Shown: positions 17,060-26,738 of the stretch, piece by piece
How the letters are laid out: each line of letters opens with the position of its first letter
Position numbering within the stretch: the first letter of the stretch is position 1
DNA from: Mycobacterium sp.
GTDB taxonomy: Bacteria; Actinomycetota; Actinomycetes; Mycobacteriales; Mycobacteriaceae
Length of the DNA stretch: 38,601 nt
Reading direction: 5' to 3'
Assembly (NCBI RefSeq): GCF_025933915.1
Contig: NZ_JAICZA010000031.1
Coordinates: 1-38,601 of the forward strand
The notes under the pieces: generated by a model
Database searches by the model: none
What the model was told of the DNA's origin: nothing
Seen by the model: only the letters and a program-made list of their open reading frames with translations
Made by a program: the position numbers and the translations under genes

Positions 17060-18139
17060 GTGAGCCCCACACCGCGCCGGCGTGCGACCCTGGCGTCGGT
17101 GGCGGACGAGCTCAAGGTTTCGCGCACGACGATCTCGAACGCGTTCAACCGCCCCGATCAGCTCTCCGCCGACCTGCGCGAACGCGTGCTCGCGACGGCC
17201 AAGCGGCTGGGATACGCCGGCCCCGACCCGGTGGCGCGATCGTTGCGGACCCGCAAGGCCGGCGCGGTCGGTCTGGTGATGGCCGAACCGCTGACCTATT
17301 TCTTCAGTGACCCCGCCGCCCGGGATTTCGTCACCGGGGTGGCGCAGTCGTGCGAGGCGGTGGGGCAGGGGCTGCTGCTGGTCGCCGTCGGGCCCAGCCG
17401 CAGCCTCAAAGAGGGTGCGGACGCGGTGCTTTCGGCCGGCGTGGACGGCTTCGTGGTGTATGCGGTGTGCGACGACGATCCCTATCTGCAGGTGGTGTTG
17501 CAGCGAAGGCTGCCGATCGTGGTGGTCGATCAGCCCAAGGGTCTCGCCGGCGTCTCGCGGGTGGGGATCGACGACCGCGCGGCGATGCGCGAGCTCGCCG
17601 ACTACGTGCTCGGCCTGGGGCATCGCGAGATCGGGCTGCTGACCATGCGGCTGGGCCGCGACCGGCGCCAGGGCCTGGTGGACGCGGACCGGTTGCGCTC
17701 GCCCGCCTTCGACGTGCAACGCGAGCGCATCGTCGGCGTGTGGGAGGCGATGACGGCCGCCGGCATCGACCCGGATTCGCTGACCGTGGTGGAAAGCTAC
17801 GAGCACCTGGCCGAATCGGGTGGCAGGGCCGCCAAGGTCGCGCTGGAAACCAATCCGCGGATCACCGCGCTGATGTGCACCGCGGACATCTTGGCCCTGT
17901 CCGCCATGGATTACCTGCGGGCACACGGGATTTACGTGCCGGGCCAGCTGACCGTCACCGGATTCGACGGTGTGCCCGACGCCATCAACCGCGGCTTGAC
18001 CACGGTGTCGCAGCCGAGCTTGCAGAAGGGCCGCCGAGCGGGCGAGCTGTTGTTGAAGCCGCCGGGTTCGGGTCTGCCGGTGGTCGAGCTTCTGGACACC
18101 GAGCTCGTTCGCGGCCGCACCGCCGGTCCGCCGGCGTGA
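17060..18139 (+). CDS. LacI/GalR-family transcription regulator (Rv3575c-like)
   Basis: The 359-residue protein begins with a LacI helix-turn-helix at residues 9-55 (TLASVADELKVSRTTISNAF, then RVLATAKRLGY) followed by a hinge (ARSLRTRKAGAVGLV) and a periplasmic-binding-protein-like effector domain ending TVTGFDGVPDAI and TTVSQPSLQKGRRAG. It binds DNA as a dimer; the effector, often a sugar or other small molecule, is unknown. The frame is open from 16043 through the zinc operon, but the GTG at 17060 puts the helix-turn-helix at the N-terminus as in the family. It is divergent from the zinc ABC operon and convergent with kstR, 6 nt apart, matching the position of Rv3575c beside Rv3574. No role in steroid catabolism is established. 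Confidence 0.88.
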   Translation: MSPTPRRRATLASVADELKVSRTTISNAFNRPDQLSADLRERVLATAKRLGYAGPDPVARSLRTRKAGAVGLVMAEPLTYFFSDPAARDFVTGVAQSCEAVGQGLLLVAVGPSRSLKEGADAVLSAGVDGFVVYAVCDDDPYLQVVLQRRLPIVVVDQPKGLAGVSRVGIDDRAAMRELADYVLGLGHREIGLLTMRLGRDRRQGLVDADRLRSPAFDVQRERIVGVWEAMTAAGIDPDSLTVVESYEHLAESGGRAAKVALETNPRITALMCTADILALSAMDYLRAHGIYVPGQLTVTGFDGVPDAINRGLTTVSQPSLQKGRRAGELLLKPPGSGLPVVELLDTELVRGRTAGPPA

Positions 18140-18145
18140 GCCCCG

Positions 18146-18841
18146 CTACTTCGAACCTTGGTCGCCGATCAGCAACCGCACGGCCAACTCCAGCCGATTG
18201 CTGACATCCGTGGCCGACGCCCGGCGGGTGAGCCAGGCGAGCAGGTTGTTCGTCCAAACGTCTGAAATCACCCGCGCGACTTGGTATTGGTGCTCGGTCG
18301 GTTCGCCGTCGGCCATCGCGCGCGCGAACATGCCGTCGATGAGCTTTTCGACCTGGTCGACCTCGCTGGCCGCCGACGCGTCGGCGAAGACGTAGGCGCG
18401 CGTCATCGCCTCGGTCAGGAGCGGATTGCGTTGCATCGCGCGGTTGAGCTTGCCCACCATGAAGTTCAGCCGCTGGAAGGGCGTCCCCCCCGTCATCGCC
18501 GAGCGGTCCGTCTTGGCGTCGATGCGGCCGAATTCGCGGCCCAGCGCCGACACCAGCAGGTGCACCTTCGACGGGAAATACCGGTACAGCGTCCCCACCG
18601 CCACGTCGGCCCGATCCGCCACCGCGCGCATCTGAACAGCCTCGTAGCCGCCCTTGGACGCGATCGCCATGGTGGCGTCCAAGATGCGCTTGCGGCGTTC
18701 CCGCTGCGCCTCCGAGCCGAGTTCGGACTCCGCCAGTACCGCCACGTTTATGACCTCGCGCGGCCGCGAGTCAGAAACGCGGCTCGAATTGGCCTTCGAA
18801 GTGGCCCTCGAAGCGGCCTTGGCGTTGGCGCTAGCTGGCAT
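18146..18841 (-). CDS. kstR: TetR-family repressor KstR
   Basis: KstR represses the large regulon for uptake and degradation of the cholesterol side chain and rings A/B; 3-oxo-cholestenoyl-CoA type ligands release it. The core from VAVLAESELGSEAQRERRKR onward follows M. tuberculosis Rv3574 closely, including the helix-turn-helix (MRAVADRADVAVGTLYRYFPSK is split here as MRAVADRADVAVG and TLYRYFPSK). The ATG at 18841 (231 residues) has CAGGAG upstream and adds an Ala/Ser/Lys-rich leader; the GTG at 18745 gives exactly 199 residues, the H37Rv length. I list the longer form because of its ribosome site and because M. smegmatis KstR also has a low-complexity leader, but the start is undecided. A KstR operator lies in the divergent region with fadE34. 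Confidence 0.93.
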   Translation of the reverse strand: MPASANAKAASRATSKANSSRVSDSRPREVINVAVLAESELGSEAQRERRKRILDATMAIASKGGYEAVQMRAVADRADVAVGTLYRYFPSKVHLLVSALGREFGRIDAKTDRSAMTGGTPFQRLNFMVGKLNRAMQRNPLLTEAMTRAYVFADASAASEVDQVEKLIDGMFARAMADGEPTEHQYQVARVISDVWTNNLLAWLTRRASATDVSNRLELAVRLLIGDQGSK

Positions 18842-18983
18842 GTGACGGTTTGCTCCTGTTCCGGGCGGTTCGTTAGCAAACGATACGCATTCTGCGTGTG
18901 AATTTCCCACCTCCGTACCGCCGGGGACAAGCGCGTGTGCTGCTGCAATGGCGTTCGACTTGACGGTCGATCACTGGCACTAT

Positions 18984-18997
18984 TAGAACACGTTCTA
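18984..18997. promoter_or_regulatory. KstR operator (kstR/fadE34)
   Basis: TAGAACACGTTCTA matches the KstR consensus TnnAACnnGTTnnA in full, with perfect 6-base arms. It lies between kstR and fadE34 and should mediate autoregulation of kstR and repression of fadE34. Confidence 0.9.
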
Positions 18998-19001
18998 GTC
19001 T
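18996..19001 (+). promoter_or_regulatory. Possible -10 hexamer (TAGTCT) for fadE34
   Basis: TAGTCT fits TANNNT and overlaps the right end of the KstR operator by two bases. The same block, GTTCTAGTCTCYGGTG, occurs at the hsaA operator. Binding of KstR would cover this element. Confidence 0.45.
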
Positions 19002-19129
19002 CCGGTGAGCGGGTTGCACGCCAACTCGTGGTGGAGATGTCCCCGCTTGCGGAAAGATCGGACAATCAGGACACGGGTGCCAGCCAGCCCCCTTGTCACG
19101 TCGAGCCAAGGACGCGGAGGTCCTCTCAG

Positions 19130-21295
19130 GTGGTAGCGACCGTCACCGACGAGCAGTTCGCCGCGCGCGCCCTGGTGCGCGACTGGGCCCGCAGTGCGAC
19201 GTCGGGCCCAGGTGGGACCGCGGCGATCCGCGAGGTCGAACAGGGCGAGCCCGACGCTTGGCGGCCGGTGTTCTCCCGGCTGGCCGAACTGGGGATCTTC
19301 GGTGTCGCGATCCCGGAGGAGGCCGGCGGCGCGGGCGGCAGCATCGAAGACCTGTGCGCGATGGTCGAGGAGGCGGCCAAAGCGCTGATCCCCGGTCCGG
19401 TCGCGACCACCGCGCTCGCGACGCTCGTCGTGACCGACCCCGAACTGCTGGCGGCCCTGGCCGCCGGGGAGCGCTTCGCCGGGCTGGCGCTGGAAGGTGA
19501 CGTGCGCTTCGACGGCGCAACGTCGAAGGCCTCGGGCACGCTGCCGCTGGCGCTGGGCGCCTCGAACACGGTGCGCGGTGGCGTGCTGTTGCTGCCGGCC
19601 GACGGGAAGTGGTTGCTGATCGACGCCGACAGCGAGGGAGTGCGGGTCGAGCCGCTGCGGGCCACCGACTTCTCCCGGCCGTTGGCGCGGGTGGTGTTGA
19701 CCTCGGCGCCGGCCACGGTGGTGTCGGAAGGCGGGGAACGCGTCGAGGAGCTGGCCGCGACCGTGCTGGCGGCCGAGGCGGCCGGCATCACCCGATGGGC
19801 GCTGGAAACCGCCGTTGACTACGCCAAGGTGCGCGAGCAGTTCGGCAAGCCGATCGGCAGCTTCCAGGCCATCAAGCACCTGTGCGCGGAGATGCTGTGC
19901 CGCGCCGAGCAGGCCGAGGTCGCCGCGGCCGACGCCGCGCGCGCCGCGGCCGAGGACGACCGATCCCAGTTCTCCATCGCGGCGGCCCTGGCCGCGAGCA
20001 CCTGCATCGCCACCGTGAAGGCCAACGTCAAGGACTGCATCCAGGTACTCGGCGGCATCGGCTGCACCTGGGAGCACGACGCGCACCTGTATCTGCGCCG
20101 GGCGCATGCCATCGGCCGGTTCCTCGGCGGCGCCGAGCGCTGGCTGCGGCGGATCACGGCGCTCACGCAGGACGGCGTGCGCCGGCGCCTGAGCTTGGAT
20201 CTTTCTGACCTCACCGATGTCGAAGGCCAGCGCGCCGACATCGCCGCGGCCGTCGCCGAGATCGCCGCGCTGCCCGCCGAAAAGCGACAGGTCGGTTTGG
20301 CCGAGGCGGGTCTGCAGGCGCCGCACTGGCCGAAGCCGTACGGGCGCGCCGCGTCCCCGGCCGAGCAGCTGCTGATCGATCAGGAGCTGGCCGCGGCCGG
20401 TGTCGAACGGCCCGACCTGGTGATCGGCTGGTGGGCGGCGCCGACCATCCTCGAGCACGGCACGCCGGAACAGGTGCAGCGATTCGTGCCGGGCACCACG
20501 CGCGGTGAATTCCTGTGGTGCCAGCTGTTTTCCGAGCCGGGCGCCGGCTCGGATCTGGCGTCGCTGCGCACCAAAGCAGTGCGCTCGGAAGATCCAGCCG
20601 GCGGGTGGTTGCTCACCGGGCAGAAGGTGTGGACGTCGGCGGCGCACAAGGCGAAATGGGGCGTGTGTTTGGCCCGCACCGATCCGGACGCGCCGAAACA
20701 CAAAGGCATCACCTACTTTTTGGTGGAAATGAGCTCACCGGGCATCGAAATCCGTCCGCTGCGTGAGATCACCGGCGACTCGCTGTTCAACGAGGTGTTC
20801 CTGGACAACGTGTTCGTGCCCGACGAATTGGTGGTCGGCGAGGTCAACGACGGGTGGCGGCTGGCCCGCACCACGCTGGCGAACGAGCGGGTCGCGATGG
20901 CCAACGGCACGGCGCTGGGCAACCCGATGGAGGAGCTGCTGAAGCTACTCGCGGCAAGGGATCTCGACGTTGCCGAGCAGGACCGGCTCGGGCGGCTGAT
21001 CATCCTGGCGCAGACCGGCGCGCTGCTGGACCAGCGGATCGCCCAGCTCGCCGTGGGCGGCCAGGACCCCGGGGCGCAGTCCAGCGTGCGCAAGCTGATC
21101 GGCGTCCGCTACCGGCAGGCGCTGGCCGAATTCACGATGGACGTCGCCGAGGGTGGCGGTCTGGTCGACCGCCGCGCGGACGGCGACCGGGCGGTCTTCG
21201 ACTTCCTCAACACGCGGTGCCTCACGATCGCCGGTGGCACCGAGCAGATCCTGCTGACGGTGGCGGCCGAGCGCCTGCTCGGCCTGCCCCGCTAG
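19130..21295 (+). CDS. fadE34: Two-domain acyl-CoA dehydrogenase FadE34 (ChsE3)
   Basis: FadE34 dehydrogenates steroid side-chain CoA esters, with preference for the C24 (cholenoyl-type) intermediate, in the cytosol using FAD. The 721-residue protein is a fusion of two acyl-CoA dehydrogenase units. The first, residues 1 to about 345, contains VREQFGKPIGSFQAIKHL and LGGIGCTWEHDAHLY. The second, about 365-721, contains SEPGAGSDLASLR, WLLTGQKVWTS and IAGGTEQI. Such fusions mirror the two chains of heterotetrameric steroid FadE enzymes. In the second unit the medium-chain-type catalytic Glu is replaced (IAGG), but Glu586 in ANERVAM sits at the isovaleryl-CoA-dehydrogenase-type position. The GTG at 19130 with GGAGG about 10 nt upstream matches the VVATVTDEQ start of Rv3573c. 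A KstR operator lies upstream. Confidence 0.93.
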   Translation: MVATVTDEQFAARALVRDWARSATSGPGGTAAIREVEQGEPDAWRPVFSRLAELGIFGVAIPEEAGGAGGSIEDLCAMVEEAAKALIPGPVATTALATLVVTDPELLAALAAGERFAGLALEGDVRFDGATSKASGTLPLALGASNTVRGGVLLLPADGKWLLIDADSEGVRVEPLRATDFSRPLARVVLTSAPATVVSEGGERVEELAATVLAAEAAGITRWALETAVDYAKVREQFGKPIGSFQAIKHLCAEMLCRAEQAEVAAADAARAAAEDDRSQFSIAAALAASTCIATVKANVKDCIQVLGGIGCTWEHDAHLYLRRAHAIGRFLGGAERWLRRITALTQDGVRRRLSLDLSDLTDVEGQRADIAAAVAEIAALPAEKRQVGLAEAGLQAPHWPKPYGRAASPAEQLLIDQELAAAGVERPDLVIGWWAAPTILEHGTPEQVQRFVPGTTRGEFLWCQLFSEPGAGSDLASLRTKAVRSEDPAGGWLLTGQKVWTSAAHKAKWGVCLARTDPDAPKHKGITYFLVEMSSPGIEIRPLREITGDSLFNEVFLDNVFVPDELVVGEVNDGWRLARTTLANERVAMANGTALGNPMEELLKLLAARDLDVAEQDRLGRLIILAQTGALLDQRIAQLAVGGQDPGAQSSVRKLIGVRYRQALAEFTMDVAEGGGLVDRRADGDRAVFDFLNTRCLTIAGGTEQILLTVAAERLLGLPR

Positions 21296-21355
21296 GGAAA
21301 GGCCTGGCGCGGCAGACGGTTCGCGCAATCGCCGGAGGTGGCTCCTTGGGAGAGC

Positions 21356-21889
21356 TCAGGAGAACGTCGTGACCGCGCAGGTGCTGGGGGACGTGATGTT
21401 GACCCCGGGATAGACCACCTGGATGTGGGTGCAGGCGATGACGTTGTTGTCGGTCTTGGGCTGGCCCGTCTGCCAATCGGTGGAGTCGATGCGCCCGCTC
21501 GTCTGGTACTTGTCCGGGGGGCCCTCACCGAAGTAGACCGTGGTGATCTCGTCGGAGCCCATCGACTTCATCACCCGCTCGTTCTGGCCGTCGGCGTGTG
21601 CGTCGAGGTAGGCCAACCGGTTCGAGGACCGGATCTCGGTGGTCTGGCGGGCCCACAGGCCGGGCGGGAAGCCGGCCACCCCGTCGGGCGTGAGCATGTC
21701 CGCGCCGGCGGTGAAGTCGCAGTGGCCGTCGGATTTGAAGCAGTTGAGGATCACGCGCGTCTCGAGCTGGTTGGGTCCGTCCAGCGGGAACAACGTGGTG
21801 GCGGTGTTGCTCGCCGCCGCGCACACCCCGGCGGGCAGAAACACCGGCAGCGCTGCGGCGACTGCGAATCCCCATACCAGCCGCATCAT
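21356..21889 (-). CDS. Secreted protein of unknown function (Rv3572-like)
   Basis: This 177-residue protein has a signal peptide of about 25 residues (MMRLVWGFAVAAALPVFLPAG, split as MMRLVWGFAVAAA and LPVFLPAG), so it is probably exported. The mature part has four spaced cysteines (in LNCFKSDGHCDF, IACTH and STCAV), which could form two disulfides. No catalytic motif is recognised. Its place between kshB and fadE34 matches Rv3572, a conserved mycobacterial hypothetical protein. GAGGAG lies 7-8 nt before the first of two tandem ATG codons. It is co-directional with kshB, 52 nt downstream, so it may be carried on the KstR-controlled kshB transcript. It is convergent with fadE34. Confidence 0.82.
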   Translation of the reverse strand: MMRLVWGFAVAAALPVFLPAGVCAAASNTATTLFPLDGPNQLETRVILNCFKSDGHCDFTAGADMLTPDGVAGFPPGLWARQTTEIRSSNRLAYLDAHADGQNERVMKSMGSDEITTVYFGEGPPDKYQTSGRIDSTDWQTGQPKTDNNVIACTHIQVVYPGVNITSPSTCAVTTFS

Positions 21890-21941
21890 CGATGCTCCTC
21901 TTTCCGGTTTGCTGACCCCAAGGGGTGAACTTAACCCGCGA

Positions 21942-23036
21942 TTACTCGTCGTAGGTGACTTCTACCGAATCAGATTCCGGGTGAGATTGACAGGCCAAAA
22001 TCAGCCCCTCGTCGAGATCCTGCTGCTCGAGCACGTCGTTGACCTCCATGGTCACCTTGCCCTTGCGCAGGGTGCAGGCACACGCGCCGCAGTGACCCTC
22101 GCGGCAGGAGAACGGTGCGTCGAGGCCCTTGGCCAGCAACACGTCAAGCAATTTGGCGTTGCGCGGCCACGACACGGTGTGGGTTTCACCATCGAGCTCG
22201 ACCACCGCGGTGGCCGGCGGCTGGTCGCCCTCGGGGGTGTCCTCGATCTTCACCGCCGCGAACGGATCCGATTCCAGCGACTTGAACACCTCGATATGTA
22301 TTTGCGGCGCAGGAACTTTCAGTGTCTCCAGGGCTTGCTTGGCCGAGTCCATGAACGCGCCCGGCCCGCAGATGTAGACGGGGCGATCGGTGTAGGGGGC
22401 CGCCAGCTTGGCCAGCGCGGCGACGCTCGGCAATCCCTGCAGCGATTCCAGCCAGTGCAGGACCGTGAGCCGGTCGGGATATTTGGCGGACAGTTCGCGC
22501 AGCGCGTCGGAGAAGATCACCGAACGGTCGTCGCGGTTGGCGTAGATCAGCGTCACCTGTCCGCTGCCGTCGGCCAGCGCCGATTTGCAGATCGACATGA
22601 TCGGGGTGATGCCGCTGCCCGCGGCCATCAGCAGGAAGTCATCGCCCATCGTTTTCGGCACGAAGTTGCCCGACGGGGCCAGCACGTGGATCCGCATGCC
22701 CGCGCGAGCGTTGTCGCACAGCCAGTTGGAGGCGTATCCGTCCGCGGTTCGTTTGACCGTGACGGTCAGGGCGTCGTCGGTGAACGGCGAGCTGCACAAC
22801 GAGTAGCAGCGCGCCACCGACCCGGTGCGTTCGCTGGGAACGCGCAGCGTCAAGAACTGGCCCGGCGCGTACCGCAGCCGCTCGGGCGGGATGTCGGGGT
22901 CTCCTTCGTCGGCGGGCACCGCGAACACCAGCGACCGCGCGTCCTCGGTCTCGGCGATCACCTCGGCGATCTGCAGTTCAAGGACGTGGTCACCGAGTGG
23001 CTCGTCGGGTGTTTGGTCCGGATCAGCCTCGGTCAA
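21942..23036 (-). CDS. kshB: 3-ketosteroid 9-alpha-hydroxylase reductase KshB
   Basis: KshB passes electrons from NADH through FAD and a [2Fe-2S] centre to the Rieske oxygenase KshA, which 9-alpha-hydroxylates androstenedione-type steroids and so opens ring B. The 364-residue protein has the order FAD domain (FAVP, APGQFLTLR, RCYSLCSSP), NAD domain (AAGSGITPIMSI, YICGPGAFM) and a C-terminal plant-type ferredoxin domain with FSCREGHCGACACTL plus a later ACQS cysteine, four cluster ligands in all. The TTG at 23036 is chosen because the protein then begins as Rv3571 does (TEA, DEPLGDHVLELQIAEV) and GGAAGG precedes it; the upstream ATG at 23126 crosses the KstR operator. KshA itself is not in the window. 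It is divergent from hsaA. Confidence 0.95.
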   Translation of the reverse strand: MTEADPDQTPDEPLGDHVLELQIAEVIAETEDARSLVFAVPADEGDPDIPPERLRYAPGQFLTLRVPSERTGSVARCYSLCSSPFTDDALTVTVKRTADGYASNWLCDNARAGMRIHVLAPSGNFVPKTMGDDFLLMAAGSGITPIMSICKSALADGSGQVTLIYANRDDRSVIFSDALRELSAKYPDRLTVLHWLESLQGLPSVAALAKLAAPYTDRPVYICGPGAFMDSAKQALETLKVPAPQIHIEVFKSLESDPFAAVKIEDTPEGDQPPATAVVELDGETHTVSWPRNAKLLDVLLAKGLDAPFSCREGHCGACACTLRKGKVTMEVNDVLEQQDLDEGLILACQSHPESDSVEVTYDE

Positions 23037-23062
23037 GGCCCGTCCCTTCCTTTCGTGGTAAC

Positions 23063-23076
23063 TAGAACATGTTACA
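23063..23076. promoter_or_regulatory. KstR operator (kshB)
   Basis: TAGAACATGTTACA fits TnnAACnnGTTnnA completely. It lies 26 nt upstream of the kshB TTG and, read on the minus strand, ends in GTTCTAGT toward the gene, as the fadE34 and hsaA sites do. Confidence 0.88.
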
Positions 23077-23130
23077 GAAAAGTGGATTCGTATCGCTACC
23101 AGCCGCAGGAATACCCTGCTCGACACAAAT

Positions 23131-23144
23131 CGGAACGTGTTCTA
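23131..23144. promoter_or_regulatory. KstR operator (hsaA)
   Basis: CGGAACGTGTTCTA fits the KstR consensus except for C in place of the first T. It lies 50 nt upstream of the hsaA GTG; its right arm runs into the hexamer TAGTCT (23143-23148). With the kshB site it gives each divergent gene its own operator, 68 nt apart. Confidence 0.82.
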
Positions 23145-23148
23145 GTCT
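23143..23148 (+). promoter_or_regulatory. Possible -10 hexamer (TAGTCT) for hsaA
   Basis: TAGTCT fits TANNNT, overlaps the KstR operator by two bases and lies in the same sequence block as at fadE34. A start about 7 nt downstream would leave a leader of roughly 40 nt with AGGAGG at 23180-23185. Confidence 0.45.
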
Positions 23149-23151
23149 CTG

Positions 23152-23173
23152 GTGTAAGTCCGCTGTGTAAGTC
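23152..23173. repeat. Tandem 9-base direct repeat in the hsaA leader
   Basis: GTGTAAGTC occurs at 23152-23160 and again at 23165-23173, 13 nt apart, between the KstR operator and the hsaA ribosome site. The role is unknown and chance is possible. Confidence 0.4.
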
Positions 23174-23194
23174 TGGCCCAGGAGGCAAACTTAA

Positions 23195-24379
23195 GTGACG
23201 TCCATTCAACAGCGTGATGCGCAGTCGGTTTTGGCTGGCATCGATGATCTGCTTCCGCGGATCGCCGAACGCGCGCAGGCGACGGAGGATCTGCGGCGGC
23301 TGCCGGACGAGACCGTTCAGGATCTGCAGGACGTGGGTTTCTTCACCCTGTTGCAGCCCGAGCAGTGGGGTGGATTGCAGTGCGATCCGACGCTGTTCTA
23401 CGAGGCGGTCCGGCGGCTGGCCAGCGCGTGTGGGTCCACCGGCTGGGTCAGCTCCATCATCGGCGTGCACAACTGGCATCTGGCCCTGTTCGACCAGCAG
23501 GCCCAGGAGGAGGTCTGGGGCGAGGACCCCAAGACCCGGGTTTCCTCGTCGTACGCCCCGATGGGCGCCGGCGTGGTGACCGATGACGGTTACCTGGTCA
23601 ATGGCGCGTGGAACTGGTCCTCGGGGTGTGACCACGCGACATGGGCCTTCCTCGGTGGCCCGGTGATCAAGGACGGCCGCCCGGTCGACTTCGGCAGTTT
23701 CTTGATCCCCCGCAGCGAGTACCGCATCGACGACGTCTGGCATGTTGTCGGCCTGCGCGGCACCGGCAGCAACACCGTCGTCGTCAAGGATGTCTTTGTG
23801 CCGCGGCACCGGTTCCTGTCCTACAAGGCGATGAACGACGGCACCGCCGGTGGGTATGAGAACAACACCGCCCCGGTCTACAAGATGCCTTGGGGCACAA
23901 TGCATCCCACCACCATCTCGGCGCCGATCGTCGGCATGGCCTACGGTGCGTACGACGCGCACGTCGAGCATCAGGGCAAGCGGGTGCGCGCGGCGTTCGC
24001 CGGCGAGAAGGCCAAGGACGACCCGTTCGCCAAGGTCCGCATCGCCGAGGCGGCCAGCGACATCGATGCGGCGTGGCGCCAGTTGAGCGGCAACGTCGCC
24101 GACGAGTACGCGCTGCTGTCGGCCGGCAAGGAGATCCCGTTCGACCTGCGCGCCCGCGCCCGCCGTGACCAGGTGCGCGCCACCGGTCGGGCCATCGCTT
24201 CCATCGACCGCTTGTTCGAGGCTTCCGGAGCCACCGCCCTGGCCAATGACCAACCGGTGCAACGGTTCTGGCGCGACGCGCACGCCGGCCGGGTGCACGC
24301 GGCCAACGATCCCGAGCGGGCCTACCAAATCTTCGGGAACAACGAGTTCGGGTTGCCGCCCGGCGACACCATGGTTTAG
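23195..24379 (+). CDS. hsaA: 3-HSA monooxygenase oxygenase subunit HsaA
   Basis: HsaA hydroxylates 3-HSA (the phenolic seco-steroid) to the catechol 3,4-DHSA, using reduced flavin from HsaB and O2. The 394-residue protein has the acyl-CoA-dehydrogenase-like fold of the group D flavin monooxygenases: LLQPEQWGGLQ, ACGSTGWVSSIIGVH, a beta domain with NGAWNWSSGCDHA, and a helical C-terminus. It follows Rv3570c closely in length and sequence. The start is a GTG at 23195 with AGGAGG at 23180-23185. It is first in the hsaA-hsaD-hsaC-hsaB run and is regulated through the KstR operator upstream. The next gene begins 3 nt after its stop. Confidence 0.96.
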   Translation: MTSIQQRDAQSVLAGIDDLLPRIAERAQATEDLRRLPDETVQDLQDVGFFTLLQPEQWGGLQCDPTLFYEAVRRLASACGSTGWVSSIIGVHNWHLALFDQQAQEEVWGEDPKTRVSSSYAPMGAGVVTDDGYLVNGAWNWSSGCDHATWAFLGGPVIKDGRPVDFGSFLIPRSEYRIDDVWHVVGLRGTGSNTVVVKDVFVPRHRFLSYKAMNDGTAGGYENNTAPVYKMPWGTMHPTTISAPIVGMAYGAYDAHVEHQGKRVRAAFAGEKAKDDPFAKVRIAEAASDIDAAWRQLSGNVADEYALLSAGKEIPFDLRARARRDQVRATGRAIASIDRLFEASGATALANDQPVQRFWRDAHAGRVHAANDPERAYQIFGNNEFGLPPGDTMV

Positions 24380-26157
<1,778 letters not shown>

Positions 26158-26159
26158 CC

Positions 26160-26723
26160 ATGTCGGCGCCCATCGATCCGCGGACCTTCCGGCAGGTGCT
26201 GGGCCAGTTCTGCACCGGCATCACCATCATCACCACCGTGCACGACGAGGCCCCCGTCGGCTTCGCCTGCCAGTCCTTTGCGGCGCTGTCGCTGGACCCG
26301 CCGCTGGTGCTGTTCTGCCCGACCAAGGTGTCACGGTCCTGGAAGGCGATCGAGGCCACCGGCCGGTTCTGCGTCAACATGCTGACCGAGAACCAGAAGC
26401 ATGTCTCGGCCCGCTTCGGCTCCAAGGAGCCCGATAAATTCGCCGGCATCGACTGGCACCCTTCCGATCTCGGCTCACCGATCATCGACGGGTCGCTGGC
26501 CTACATCGACTGCACGGTGACCTCCACGCACGACGGGGGCGATCACTTCGTAGTGTTCGGCGCGGTGCAATCGCTTTCCGAGGCGCCCAAGATCAAGCCG
26601 CGGCCGCTGCTGTTCTATCGCGGTGAGTACACCGGCATCGAACCGGACAAGACGACGCCGGCGCAGTGGCGCGACGACCTGGAAGCGTTCCTCACCACCA
26701 CCACCCAAGACACCTGGCTTTAG
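26160..26723 (+). CDS. hsaB: Flavin reductase HsaB of the 3-HSA monooxygenase
   Basis: HsaB reduces flavin with NADH and supplies it to HsaA. The 187-residue protein has the flavin-reductase-like FMN-binding split-barrel fold with VLGQFCTGITIITT, GFACQSFAALSLDPPLVLF (given here only as GFACQSFAALSL and DPPLVLF) and the C-terminal PLLFYRGEY. Length and sequence match Rv3567c. The ATG at 26160 lies 2 nt after the hsaC stop. It is the last gene of the hsa run here, because the next gene is on the opposite strand; in H37Rv nat follows in the same direction. Confidence 0.95.
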   Translation: MSAPIDPRTFRQVLGQFCTGITIITTVHDEAPVGFACQSFAALSLDPPLVLFCPTKVSRSWKAIEATGRFCVNMLTENQKHVSARFGSKEPDKFAGIDWHPSDLGSPIIDGSLAYIDCTVTSTHDGGDHFVVFGAVQSLSEAPKIKPRPLLFYRGEYTGIEPDKTTPAQWRDDLEAFLTTTTQDTWL

Positions 26724-26738
26724 TCCGGCGGCGACGTC

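Larger units (their letters stand above)
18842..19129. other. Divergent kstR-fadE34 regulatory region
   Basis: These 288 bases separate kstR from fadE34. They contain one strong KstR operator (18984-18997) and a -10-like TAGTCT. The fadE34 frame is open back to 18935, but that extension has no family similarity and would span the promoter. Nothing else was recognised. Confidence 0.6.

Noticed and set aside
18935..19129. Longer FadE34 N-terminus
   Set aside because: It would translate the KstR operator and promoter region and has no similarity to the family N-terminus.
21915..21926. ACCCC/GGGGT palindrome between kshB and the Rv3572-like gene
   Set aside because: A 2-base loop makes a poor hairpin and there is no supporting context.
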